Of a DNA stretch of 64,000 nucleotides, positions 1 through 11,700 are shown piece by piece; position 1 is the stretch's first letter, and every line of letters begins with the position of its first letter. The position numbers were made by a program, and so were the translations under genes. The stretch is taken from NCBI RefSeq assembly GCF_036669915.1, contig NC_089315.1, positions 23,007,936 to 23,071,935 of the forward strand. The letters run 5' to 3'. The stretch is from Pocillopora verrucosa (lineage: Eukaryota; Cnidaria; Anthozoa; Scleractinia; Pocilloporidae). Below the pieces are notes generated by a model. It had not been told where the DNA came from and made no database searches. It saw nothing but the letters and a program-made list of their open reading frames with translations.

Positions 1-124
1 TGACTATCAAAATTTCAAACGCTATGATAGTGAGGAGAGATACGAATCTTTAAGTTTAGGTGGAAATTAGCCTCTGATTGTACTACTGAAACCAACAAAC
101 AACTATTATTACTAACATAGAGGC

Positions 125-230
125 GAGACAGCGTGGCTGAGTGGTTAAAGCGCTGGGTTTAAGCCCTCAACCCCTGCTACTCACTGGGATTGTTCTCGGT
201 TGTCCTGAGTTCATCTCCTTGGCTGCGCTT
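125..230 (+). repeat. tRNA-derived SINE fragment
   Basis: A polymerase III A-box-like sequence (TGGCTGAGTGG) lies near 134-144, followed about 65 bases later by a degenerate B box (GAGTTCATCTCC). The start resembles a tRNA-Ser or tRNA-Leu 5' half, but the rest does not fold as a functional tRNA. It is best read as the head of a tRNA-derived retroposon. Confidence 0.4.
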
Positions 231-300
231 TGTATATGGCCAAATGGTCTGCCTCCTGTCAGTTGGAGTTTTTATACACTATTTATTTATTCATAATGTG

Positions 301-570
301 GATCAATATTTGTATCTGGGCAACCGAACTCGATATCGATCTGTCGCACTCGATTACCATTCCTGCTCGATAAGCAAACGACGTTGGATCAATATTTGTT
401 TCTGGGCAACCGAGCTCGATATCGATTTGTCGTACTCGATTACCATTCCTGCTCGATAAGCAAACGACGTTTGATAATCGAGCTCGATAACTACAAGTCG
501 AGCTCGATCGCTAATCGGGTACGGGATCAATATTTGTTTCTGGGCAACCGAGCTCGATATCGATTTGGCT
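301..570. repeat. 86-bp tandem repeat, about 2.5 copies
   Basis: A unit starting GATCAATATTTGT and containing CGAGCTCGATATCGAT begins at 301, again at 387, and partly at 525. The first two copies differ by a few substitutions. The short overlapping ORFs through it are repeat artefacts. Confidence 0.8.
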
Positions 571-1254
571 CTCGATCATGAGACACGGACCTCGTTGCGT
601 TCGGTCCGTACGTCATGACTTCGAGCCAAATATTTTCCCGTCCCACCATAATACTGATTTAGTTTTCGATTTTGGAGGCACGAATGGATGTGTCCTATGG
701 TTTCCATGGTGACAATTTTTTCTTTTTTTTGTTTACTTTATTTTCTACACGGTTCCACAAGCTTGCAGCTTTAAACCTCACCATGTTTGAATATGGTTTA
801 TTGTGGTGCACATGCATTGTATTGTAAATTATCTGGGGGAAAGTGATGTTATGGTGTTTCTTTTATTTATGTGCTGAATTTTATACTAGTAGTATAGTTT
901 ACTACTATACTTATTACGAAGAGCCAAACTGTTTTGAGAAATAATTTGAAGAACTTTTCTCGAAAAAGAGCAATCTGTTTTGAGCTATCTTAAAATGAAA
1001 CGCTGTAAACTCCGTTAAGAGAAAAATTTATTTAAAAAAAACCTGTTAAAATACCTTAACCTTTTCAGGGAGTTTGACACACGAATCGGTCCCTGAAGAT
1101 TAATATTGTTCACACTTTAACACTGACAAGAGCTAACCCCTTTTTTTTTTTTTTTTTTTTTTACTGAACAGTGTTTTCAGTAAATCGGGCACCTGATACC
1201 TGGAGCTATGGCGGGTGTTCTGTCCTGAATCACCGAGCTAAATTTATTCTGGTA
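571..1254. other. No gene seen; poly-T tract at about 1138-1162
   Basis: Low-complexity AT-rich sequence with no ORF showing recognisable motifs. A 20-plus T run near 1138-1162 may mark the tail of an old retroposon on the minus strand. Confidence 0.5.
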
Positions 1255-1437
1255 ATTTTGCGTTAACAACTGAGTTGAAAACGTAAATTGGTCACCGTAA
1301 AGGGTAAAAAAAATAACGTTTCGAGCGTTAGCCCTTCGTCAGAGCGAGGGGCGAAGGGCTAACGCTCGAAACGTCAGCTTTTTTACCCTTTACGGTGGCT
1401 AATTTACGTTTTCAACTCAGTTGTTAACACTAAATTA
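1255..1437. repeat. Inverted repeat of Penelope-like element termini
   Basis: The left arm (TTAACAACTGAGTTGAAAAC, the CGTAAATTGG region, then TTTCGAGCGTTAGCCCTTCG) is mirrored by a right arm ending in CAACTCAGTTGTTAACAC. The same sequence recurs around 13318-13410 and 14020-14104, where it flanks a GIY-YIG ORF. I therefore assign it to the terminal repeat of a Penelope-like retroelement, here reduced to a solo palindrome. Confidence 0.65.
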
Positions 1438-2686
1438 CCTGTTTTACTCTCCCACCGACGCAGCACCACAATTTCTCTAAAGACTTACTCCCTTTATAAC
1501 TTTATTCTGGTTTCTGTAAGAGATGTCTGAGCTCGCAAGGAAAGCCTCCTACTTGAAATCTTATAGAGCGTTACCACTCACGTTGCATTCAAATTTATTG
1601 GAACTAAAGAAAGTGTTCACTGAAGAAAAAAGAGACATGTTATCATCAACGGGTTTTTGGACTGGAAAAGTACTTTTACAAACTCATGCGGAACCTGTAG
1701 CAAGAGACGTTTCATGAAATGACAAACAAGTTCAGAAACTTTGATGTTAAAGCGTTTTCTTGTAAAATAATCCTTTCTTCTGTGCAAATTTTCTCATATT
1801 TGTGATCTTGGCTAAATTTGAGCATACACCTGTCTGAAAAAAATGACTTATTAAATCTGCTTCAGGAGCTCTGCGCGTATTTGAAATCATGTTGTTTTTA
1901 AGAATAGTGTGCCTTAAAACCAATAACGTTATATTGGTATAGCTTTGGGGCACTTCAGGGTTGTCCAGTGATCTTTGAATTGACCGTATATCAATTTATT
2001 GTAGTCGAGTGTAAATCTTCAAAGGGCCGCTACTTTCGGGGGGGAGGGGGGACGGTTACTTTCGGGGTTCAATAGAGAGGTAAAAAATTAACGTTACTTC
2101 GGGGAACAGTTATTTTCGGGGAGGGCGTTTCTTTTGGAATTCCGCGGTATCTTCGATTCATATGCAACTCGTTTTTGGAGTTCCTCCTACGGCCGTCCAT
2201 CGAGGAGCAGCGCCTTGGATATGACCTTCTGTAAACGTACATGGGGGCTACGTTTGGTTTTTTAGATTTTATTAAACATGGATTAGTCGTAAGTAAATCA
2301 TTTAACAGTTACCGCTGGATCACTGGATATCATGATTGAGTTATGCGAAAATTGCTTTTTGAGTGACCATGAAAATCAAATTTATTAGTTTGCGAAAACT
2401 TAAAAACGTAAATGAACAAACACAGTCTTTTGTAATATGATTTGACATTTTTCTTTCCCATTGGTCACTTTTGCAAATTTTGCAAATTTTAGCGATTATA
2501 ACTTTTGGAAAACGTTGAATTGAAAAAATCCGCTTCTGTTTTGCTGATCGTTTTCATATAAAATCATCTGTCTAAACACGACATCCATAAACTTCCACCA
2601 GTCTGCTATGTCTGTAAAATTTGAGCTCAGTCGCATCGAAAGTAGCCAAGATATAAAAGTTTTGAAAGATGTAGCAAAAGAAAAAT
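1438..2686. other. No gene seen
   Basis: Unannotated sequence. A short G-rich stretch with imperfect repeats of TACTTTCGGGG lies at about 2028-2130. The small ORFs at 1523-1717 (+) and 1747-1953 (-) have no recognisable motif. Confidence 0.5.
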
Positions 2687-2828
2687 GGGATCAATATCAG
2701 TATCTGAGCAACTGCCCACGTACCCCTCCCTTCACCCAACATTAACCCTGACTTGTTATCAATTGACTGTTGTTGAGTTAGGGGAGGGGTAGGTGGGCAG
2801 TTGCCCAGATGCTGGTATTGATCCGAAA
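2687..2828. repeat. Palindromic MITE-like element
   Basis: The left half begins GGATCAATATCAGTATCTGA and runs through CAACTGCCCAC and ACCCCTCCC. The right half is its inverse, ending GTTGCCCAGATGCTGGTATT then GATCC. The central loop is about 25 bases around TTGTTATCAATTGACTG. No coding capacity is present, so it is probably a non-autonomous, fold-back DNA element. Confidence 0.7.
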
Positions 2829-2888
2829 AATGTTACCTTGCGAATTTATTCAAGGCCAAGTGATTCCCGTGGCCTTAAAACGAACAAA

Positions 2889-3362
2889 TTAAATTGCTGC
2901 GTTGGTAAATGCATACAAAGAGGGCAACATTGCCAGAAAATTTTGCATAATTTGCCTGTAAGGCCCCCCTCTCCATTGACACCACATCTGTTCGTCGAGG
3001 TATGATTGAAGATCTTCTTTTTTCATACCCCTTCGTATTTTTTGCCCTAACTTAAGATTATTCCAGCAGGACTCTACCTCCTGTGTGTGGACACCAGTAA
3101 CAGGATCAACAAAGTGTCGAGCATGCACGACGATTCGGTGCACGGCGACGTTATTTATACGGTGTTCCATGCCTCTGTATGAAGCCCAGTCATCGGTGTA
3201 GACTTCTGTTCCTGGTCGGATACACTTCGAGATTATGGGATCAAGTGTCGCGTTATCCCGTCTCTCTACAACTTGGAAGTAACCCCGTGCTGGACTAAAC
3301 TCGGTAGTGACTATACCAAATACCCATGCGTCTCTGGATGCTCTTCTTCCTCGGTTGAACTA
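2889..3362 (-). pseudogene. Merlin/IS1595-type (ISXO2-like) transposase remnant
   Basis: One minus-strand frame stays open from 3360 to 2889. It reads the ISXO2-like transposase core: RGRR then WVFGIV near the start, VYTDDWASY with a catalytic Asp in the middle, then [21 protein letters not shown], which contains the catalytic Glu, and SYLDEQMW at the end. This block order is that of Merlin-superfamily DNA transposases, eukaryotic relatives of bacterial IS1595. The zinc-ribbon N-terminus and first Asp are not in this frame. A TAG lies immediately 5' within TCTTTTTTAG, which could equally be a splice acceptor. No terminal inverted repeats were found, so I treat it as a decayed fragment. Confidence 0.7.
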
Positions 3363-3914
3363 AAAAAGAGACGTACGGAGTTGTTACTGCACGTCTTTTT
3401 CCGTGACCAGAATGAACCTACTGCGGCAAAAATTTTTAGGTAAACATGAGAATAATTTATAGCTGAACATCCTCCTTTACCGTTGTGGTAAATGAAAATG
3501 GGGTTAGCTTTACTTTGCGTTTGATTCAATTGGCCCATCAGCCTAGCAGTTAAACAACCCGGAGTACTTTTACTCCCACTGGAAGGAATGTTAGCCTATC
3601 GCAGTAGACCCTTGCCATTCACTGCTACTCTTTCATAAACTAATAGAAATAGACACTATTTGAGTCCAGATATTTTCGTTTAACAATGATCTCTTTGCCG
3701 ATTACTTGAGGTAATAATTTAACTCGCTTACTTTGCCTCGTTTTAATAAGTACGCGTCCTTGGTATGCTAGTTTCATTTGGTTGCTTGCTTTCTTGCAAA
3801 TCTGGATTCTTTAGTAGGTTTTGGGTCATCAGTTCGAAACTTTTTAATGTCACATTAACCTCAACGGTTAAGGAGGCTCCAAAGTGTTTTCAGCCGCGCG
3901 CGCCATTCTGCTTG

Positions 3915-4166
3915 TCAAGCCCCGTCCAAACGAGAAATGTTTGGCGATCAAACATTGCTCGGTGGCCAAACTTTTTCCCGTTTCGACACCTTTGTTTGAT
4001 TGAATTTGATAAAATTTAAATGACGACAAGCATTTGATCAAATATTGTAAAACATTTGGCTTGTTCAAACATGTTTGACACCGTCAGGCCACTAAACACA
4101 GTATCAAAATGTTTGGTAACCAAACGACGTTTGATCGTGTTTGGTCGCCAAACATCTCCCGGCCTA
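3915..4166. repeat. TGTTTGG-rich inverted-repeat element
   Basis: Motifs such as ATGTTTGGCGATCAAAC at the left and GTTTGGTCGCCAAACATCTC at the right form imperfect terminal inverted repeats, with further TTTGG/CCAAA copies between. It looks like a non-autonomous DNA transposon. Termini are approximate. Confidence 0.45.
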
Positions 4167-5589
4167 ATAGATTAGGATCAAATCTGCATTATAAAGTGCG
4201 TGCGCTACATATGAAATCTTGCGCATGCAGTCGACGTGCACTGACGCAAATGATAATCTAATCATGCCGAACGTTCTGAGTTTTGCTATGTTAGAATATT
4301 TTCGCTTCCGCTCGTTAGGTATTCTAAATTTTTGGTGAAAATCAAAGTCAGTTGGCACATTTTTTAACTACTGTAGGTAAGGAAAAATGAGAAAGCCGTA
4401 GCCGTAGTTGGTCATACAGCTTTCTGTTGACAAAGGCCAGACCAGTTCCTTCTATGACAGAATAATTTGTTACTCTTTATCTACTTCTTATACTTTCAAG
4501 AAGGGAAATTAATTTGCTGTCTTGTTCAAGGCAGTTTGGTGGACGACGTCATGTGTCTCATGGGATAGCAAGAACTTGAGCTTCAGCATTTCTTCTCTTT
4601 CCTTCCTCTTTGAGCTTCTTCTCATAGGACTGCTTGAAAGTCCGAACCATTCTTTCCTTCAAGGTGTGAATCTGTGGCCTTGAAGTGCTCAATGGCTTTT
4701 GAATTTTCCATTTTCACTAAATAATAGTAATTGCAATTTTCTCTTTTCCTTACTGCTGTTGAGGAATTCTACAAATGGATATTTGCAATAAACACAACAG
4801 CCAATACAATGTTTTGCTACAAGACAGAGCCCAGCTTACTGATTTATTAGAAGGTAGCAGGCATTGTATACAAACTATGGTGCATACACCATTTTCTGCA
4901 CATCCTGGCTCCAGGTTTTTTGGGATTTTGAAGCAAAAGCAGAATGATGCCAGCTTGTCGACTATTAACTTAAAAAGTGACTTGTACTGAATTACACATT
5001 ACCTTGCTGATTATGGCATGCACGCCTGCGAAAAGTCTATAATCTTACCCACCAGCACATTGTATGATTTAAGTCCTAGCAAAATAAGTAAGAAATAGGT
5101 TGTTAATTAATATATGAGGTTATGCTACCCTTTATACAACACTTGGAGGATAGGCATGCTAACAGGTCCCTCATTGGTATGTGTCATGTATTCGTGTAAT
5201 GTTTAAATATAATGACATGTTAGCTTAAAAAAAGGTTCATGTTTTACATTTCAATAAGTTTGGTCATGCTTTAATATAAATTATTGAGGAGTATTATTTG
5301 GGAACATGTAAGTTTAGAGAAGCAATTCCACTAACAATGAGTCTCACAACCATAAAAAAATCAAGTTAAGTAATGGTCTTGTTTTCATTTCAATTATTGA
5401 GGAACACCATTTGGGAACATGTAAAGTGTACACAATTATGAGGACATGTTACTTAATGCAATAGGGATAGGTTGACATCCCTTGTTTCCTGACTAAGAGA
5501 ATAACATAAATTCCCCTCACCAATACTTGGGGTAGAAAGACAAATCCACTTATTCCCAGTCTCCTTGTGAACATTAACAGTTGAAATGA
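4167..5589. other. No gene seen
   Basis: AT-rich sequence with several short ORFs but no domain motif and no convincing exon. Two related stretches containing TTGGGAACATGTAA (about 5300 and 5410) hint at an old local duplication. Confidence 0.45.
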
Positions 5590-6115
5590 ACAGACACAAC
5601 CCTTGGGGGTAAACGGTCAACCACACCCCTTGGGAGGAGGCTCTTCACAAGCATCCACACATGGGGTAGACAAAAGTGCCCCTTGGAACGAGCCTCTTTG
5701 TGAGCATTGACACTTGGGGTAGACAGAAAAGCTCCTCAGGATGTGGCTCTTCATGAGTATTGACACTTGGGGAAGACAGAAAGGCCCCTTGGGACGAGGC
5801 TCTGTTAGCCGCGACACTTGGGGTAAACAGAAAAGCTCCTTGGGACGAGGCTCTTTGTTAGCCTCGACACTTGGGGTAGACAGAAAAGCTCCTTGGGACC
5901 AGGCTCTTTGTTAGCCTCGACACTTGGGGTAGACATAAAAGCTCACTGGGACGAGGCACTTTGTTAGCCACAACACTTTGGGTAGAAAGGAAAGCTCCTT
6001 GAGATGAGGCTCTTTGTTAGCCGCGACACTTAGGGTAGACAGAAAAGCTCCTTGGGACAAGGGTCTTCGTGAGCATTGACACTTGGGGTAGACAGACATG
6101 CCTCCCTCTTCACAA
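5590..6115. repeat. 53-bp minisatellite, about 9-10 copies
   Basis: The unit contains CACTTGGGGTAGACAGAAAA and GGGACGAGGCTCTTTG. CACTTGG anchors fall at 5711, 5764, 5815, 5868, 5921, 5974, 6027 and 6080, a steady 53-bp period with one 51-bp step. Since 53 is not a multiple of three, the ORFs crossing it are not conserved coding repeats. Confidence 0.85.
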
Positions 6116-8354
6116 GCATTGACACAAACAATGTCACTTGTTCTATTGTTTAAGCAATTCCATGGATAGTAGCAGTCAGTTTTACTGTATAAAGTGTATG
6201 AAGTGTTTTAAAATTTGTAAATTTAATCAATGAAGGATGGTGTGATGCTCAAAGGAACAATGTGTATTTTAATTATGATAGTTACGCAGGACTCCTTTGA
6301 GCAGCACACTTCCCTTCCCTTGTTTTACTTGCAGGTGTCCTTCTTTGGGAATTTTCCTGCCAACAACAACCTTTCTGCAACTGTAGCAGGTAAGAAAACC
6401 TTGATTTTCATTAACCTGTAAAAGAAATAGCATTCTTGGTCCACCAAAGAAAATGCTTGTAGAACGATTACCACCCCCTGGTGATACATAGTTCATGATA
6501 TGACAGTGGCCCACAAAATATTAATTTTTTTTTGAATAATAAAAAACTCAGGGTTTCAGCTAAACATAAAAATTGTGAACAAGAAACACATAGAACCAAG
6601 TAACTCAACATTTTCTGTATGATCATAGATGAAAGCCAAGCTGTGGGAGATGCAGAGAAAGAAGAAGGGACTAAGGAAGAAGATCAAGAAGAAAAGCAGG
6701 AAAAAGAAAAGGAAGGAGAAAAAGGAGTAAGTAATGAAGAGGAAACATTGGAAAATGGAGATAAAGGAGGGAATGGAGGAATACTAGCTGGAGTAGTAGA
6801 AAAAGAATATGAGGAAATGAAAGGAGAGAGAGAAATTAAAGAAAAATAACAAGGAACAAAGAAAAGAAGGAGGGACAGGAGGACAACAGCCAAAAGAAAG
6901 AAAGCAAAAAAGGACCATTCAACATAAGAGAAATTTGGTAAGATTATGAGTATGCAGTGTGCAAAAGTGTGATACAGATAAATGCTGCAGCAATTAACAC
7001 AAATTTAAACTCTTAATGTAATGCGTGGAACAGTGAAAAGCTTTCAATCAAAAGCCTGTCAAGGAAAAACAAGAATATCAAAAATGGATTATGTACATAG
7101 GCTACTAACAGTTGGCTTTTGTTCCTGAAATCAACATGCTGACAAGAGATTTACAATTATAATTAGCAGAACAATGTTATGATTTGTAAATACATTGATT
7201 TTGTTTTTGAAGGATTGTGACGGCACCTGGAATTGAGAACGACGAAAATGGCAGACTTCATATTAGTTAATTTATTATTCACCTCCGCAACTTGTATTAA
7301 TTTCATGAACAGGTCATAAAATGTTCAATTCAGTTAAAAAAAAAAAGTGAACTAGCATTTTTATAATGTCTAATTGTACAGCCCAAAATGTCTTCCTTGT
7401 GTTTTTTTGTCATGACTGCCAATTAAAGATATGGCTTTTGCAGTCTATAAAGAGGGCTAGGTCAGGTCGTTTAAAAACCAGGGTTAGATCAACAAGCATT
7501 GATTATTTTGTTAAAAGTGAACTGTTGCAGTTGTTTAATGGCTTTTTGGTGGATCTATTAACACATTAATAACTGGATTGAACATTTAAAGACCTGTTAA
7601 TAATGGAAACCTGCTCTCAACTATCAAGCCAATTCCTGAAAATTACTCACTTTTCACAAAATTGGCAAATCTGTCTTCATCTAGCTAACATTTAATCAAT
7701 CTGGATTCAAAAATACATTTCTCTCACTGGTATCAATAATATCGCAGTGTGATTGTGTTATGTAATATCTGAATAGAATGAATGAAACAAACACAGCTTG
7801 AACTGTATGTTTATTTTATATTTAAAAATTTAGATTCTTTTAATAATTACAGTAGCCCGCCACACTTTCTTAATTTCGTGAAATGTTGTCAATCAACCGT
7901 GGTCTCTGATAATGCATATGTTCAGTATAGTTAATATTATTCTTCTTAATATTTGATTGCAAGGGATGAACATACATTACTTTTCAGACTTTTTTGTCAT
8001 ATTCTCCAAAAGATTTTCATATTTCATTAGAGTTCTGTTCCTTTTCCTAGTTACAAACGACCAATTAAAATAGAAACACGAAAGTGTATTGAGCTTATAT
8101 AATAAAAATAGGTTATCACTATTATTATTACTATCTATTCTTATCAGGTTATGAGTACGACTTGCATTCTGTATTGTATATATGTACCGACCCGATTTGA
8201 ATTAATTACTTCAGACATCAGGTATCAAAAAAACTCTGAGATAAAAAAATAATAAAAGTTCGCAGGTAAAAATGTTTCTAGGGCGTATGTCAGTTCATTT
8301 ATATCGCAATATCATTCAATAAATTTTACTTATTCTTCTCTTCGCAAACCATCG
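6116..8354. other. No supported gene; purine-rich tract at 6619-6900
   Basis: The stretch 6619-6849 reads as a Glu/Lys-rich ORF on the plus strand. Its bias is explained by a purine-rich (GA) tract, and no flanking exons can be linked to it. The rest is AT-rich and featureless to my reading. Confidence 0.4.
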
Positions 8355-8360
8355 TTTATT
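8355..8360 (-). promoter_or_regulatory. Candidate polyadenylation signal of gene C
   Basis: AATAAA on the minus strand, about 170 bases downstream of the inferred gene C stop codon at 8532-8534. Position is plausible, but such hexamers are common in AT-rich DNA. Confidence 0.35.
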
Positions 8361-8466
8361 TGCTGTAATCAGTGTAGCGTTTTGAAGTATCCTGCTTTGC
8401 ATCATATCACAAAAATCTGACAAATTAAACAAAAGGAAAACGTCTCAGCTAACATTAAATGTACCA

Positions 8467-8498
8467 ATTATAAATATATATATATATATATATATAAA
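8467..8498. repeat. (TA)n microsatellite
   Basis: An uninterrupted run of TA dinucleotides of about 26 bases lies within the probable 3' UTR of gene C. Confidence 0.85.
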
Positions 8499-8531
8499 TT
8501 CGGGTTCATCGGTGCACTAGCTATTTACAAC

Positions 8532-8710
8532 TTACCAAGGACAGTATCCCCATTTTCTGTCGAGCTCAAACACTTTAGTCACCGAACACCATTTCTTGTC
8601 TGCATTTTGATTTGTACATCTCCAATAAACCGCACCATCGTAAATAAAAGGAAAATTACAGCAGGCTCCTTTGGCGTTTCCTCCGAATGTAATGGCACCA
8701 TTTTTGCAAT
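8532..8710 (-). CDS. Gene C exon 17: third FN2 domain and stop
   Basis: Encodes about 58 residues with the FN2 signature: CCNFPFIYDG, then RCT, WCSVT and WGYCPW. Its acceptor and phase match exon 16. The TAA at 8534-8532 overlaps a perfect donor (GTAAGT), so read-through splicing to a further exon is possible, but no further exon is visible downstream. Confidence 0.8.
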
Positions 8711-11700
8711 CTGGAGATAGAATTTAGCAGTTCAAAATCAAAGGTATCTACAGTGAAGAAAGAATCTTAATTTGCTTATTATGTTGACGCAGCTTAGTTT
8801 TCGCGCACAATTGCTTTGAGAACGTCCGATCACAGTGCGAAAAAGATCTGCCCATTTTTGCTATACAGCTGAAGACCACACAAATTTATCTCCTAAGGGA
8901 GTTTTACGCCTGACATTGCACAATGTTCATTTGCATTCAAATCATTTCGAAGAGAGTGATGAATAGAACCTTTACACTAATTAATTCTTAATTTATTCCA
9001 AAAAAGGGCTGTTCATCTAACCTAAGCTAAAACTTTGATTATTTTCGGCTTCCCTAACCAAAGACCTCTACTCGTAATTACCGCTGACGAAGTCTCTCAC
9101 GGCCATGAGAAAGCCAGAAGCCGGAAGTACGAATACAGTAATTTCTTCGCGTTCGTGGACATAGTTGATACCTTCACCTAGCTGAGTAATCATAGTTACT
9201 TCGCGAAGATTTTTTTTTTGGGGGGGGGGGGTTCTTTCAAAACACAAAATGTTGTTTACCCTGGGCGGTGTTTCTCCACTTTTGCTGATTGATGTTTCCA
9301 TTTTTCTGTCTTTTACAGCATTCGGTAGGACAGGCGTTTGTGCAAATCTTGTTACATACTTTTGGACAAAGTAACGTCGAACGGATCACAATCGGCGACG
9401 CTGAAGGTGTTTGGAAGCTCATAGAGGGGGATATACCCTCCCCTTGAATCCTTTGATAGAAACCAACACCCTTGTTGTTCACAGCAGAGTGAAGTAAAGA
9501 ACTAGTTCCCTTTTGCGCTGCCTTGCAGCATTGCTGTGGGCAGTTGCCATGACATGTAGGGTAGCAGTTAGTAGGGCATGGTAGTTTAAGAGTGTAAGAT
9601 AACGTGTTACGGCTTACGCCTTGCTGTGGGTTGTTACAACAGTCTGTTGGACAGTAACTAACACATGTGTTGAAGCAGATCGGAGGGCAGTTCGTAGGTC
9701 TTTGAGGAGGACTTGCCATGTAAGGCGAAGGCGGAAGGAAATTACAACAACGAACGGGGCAGTCTGGTGCGCATGTCTCGGTGCAGATGGCTGGACAAGA
9801 CTGCGAGGTCTGCTGAACCAGAGGGACCTGCTCGACCTGCTGATAAGGAAAAGTGAACACGCTGATAAAGTGTTTCAGCTCAATGTGTGTTACTGCATAT
9901 TTCTCCTAGGAATACGGCCGACCGTGAAGTTTGAGCAAATGATTCTGACTTTGAATTCAGGGAACTCCTGGAACTGGCGCAGATAATTTTGTTATGTTTT
10001 CCATGCGTGGAATGGTAAATACTAATCCTTAGTGCACCGTCTCCTTTAATAAACGAATTACCTGAGGGGGTGGGGGTGTTACTGGAGCTGGTTGTTCCTG
10101 CGTACTTATCATGCCCTTTACACAGCAGTAGTCGGGACACGTGTCCACGCATTTACCATCACAACCAGCAGAACATGGTGCGTAGGCAATTTTGGGCTGG
10201 GAAACTGAGCCGGGCGCGTCACCTGTCGATATTATAAATGATTCACATTAGAAGTGCAACACGAACATTTTAAATGACACTTTGTAGCGAATTGTCATTT
10301 TTGTTGTGCTTAGTTTCCATATTGAACAAATAAATAGTTCTACTTACGTAACATGTGACAATTTCGTACTCACCAGTTCTTAGATTTAGATTAAATTACA
10401 TAATTTCAAATGACATTTACCGTTCCAATACTATATTTGACACGCCTGCTATCCTTTCAATAGTTGCTCTAACGGGTATTGTTATCAAATTGACTATTGT
10501 AATAGTACTTGTAATTTGATTGTTAACGTAGTTTTAATGTAGCGTGTAAAACAATACAACAAAGTGATGATGGCACGATTCATGCCAAAACGAGCATAAT
10601 CGGGAGTTTCAAATTCATTTGGATTCAATTATTTTATTGCAAACACAGCTATCACCCAAAAAAATACTGAAGTAAGCTTCGGGCGAGCAAACAAAAACAA
10701 ACAAAAAAAAAATCATCGCTAACCTCCACAATAGCCCCACTGTTTATCCACATCATAGTTGTACGTGGTGGCACACCACGGCTTAGTTGAATCCTGGGTG
10801 GTACAGGTCGTGTACATTTTACCATCATACACGAAAGGAAAATGACAGCAGTTGCCATTTGAACTACCTCCGTAACAGAGAAAACATGCCGCACAAAATC
10901 CCCATTCTTTATCCTTGTCATAATTATTGGTTGTTGAGCACCAGCGGTAACCTCGCTCAGCCCTTGTACAGCGGTGCTGCGGGTTTCCTCGGTAGATGAA
11001 TGGGAAAACGCAACAGGCGCCTTTTGAAGTTCCTCCATGGGTGGACATACAACCTGTTTGTTTGGTCGCGAATTACAAATGACTTCAATGCTAAATTATA
11101 TGGAATATTTGATCCTTTCATTTTGTCGTGGTTGAAGAAATTGGATTTCAGCTGGGCTGAGATCTACCTTGGTATAAAGTTAAGCGTCCTGCCTACCTTG
11201 TATTATCACTGATGCTGAAACCTCTACGAAAGATGAAAATAGCGTTTTAGAAATTATCTTTCCTTGTACCAGTTTTAAAAGACCTTTGGTTCTCAGAGTC
11301 TTTCATATAGATATATCGGTATGTGTTCTGATAAAACGTCTGATATACTTAACGACTATTCACCGGAGTGGAGGTGGCACCGAAGGGAGTGATTGTTTTA
11401 ACATCAACCACAAGAACTAAAAAAATGTATTTAGTTTTTGGTCAGTATACCGAAAATGGTCGAAAACCGACTGCCATCTTGTCTCTTTGCCTGTTCACGT
11501 CCGAGTTGAATAGCAGTTGCTTATCACTTCAGCTTTTGCCAAATAGGGAGGCCGAAAAGCAGACTTCACTTGTCTGGTATATAATGAATGAAAATGTTAC
11601 TGCTTCGCTGTTAGCAAAAAGATTACTCACCGGGAACAGGAGAAAGGGAAGGTGCGGGGGGTAACGTTGGTAAGGTGACTGATGGGAATGGTTTGAAGCA

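Noticed and set aside
5617..6099. Short Cys/Pro ORFs suggesting a repeat protein
   Set aside because: The 53-bp period breaks frame at every unit, so no conserved peptide repeat is encoded.
6619..6849. Glu/Lys-rich ORF on plus strand
   Set aside because: Explained by a GA-rich tract; no splice partners or conserved motif.
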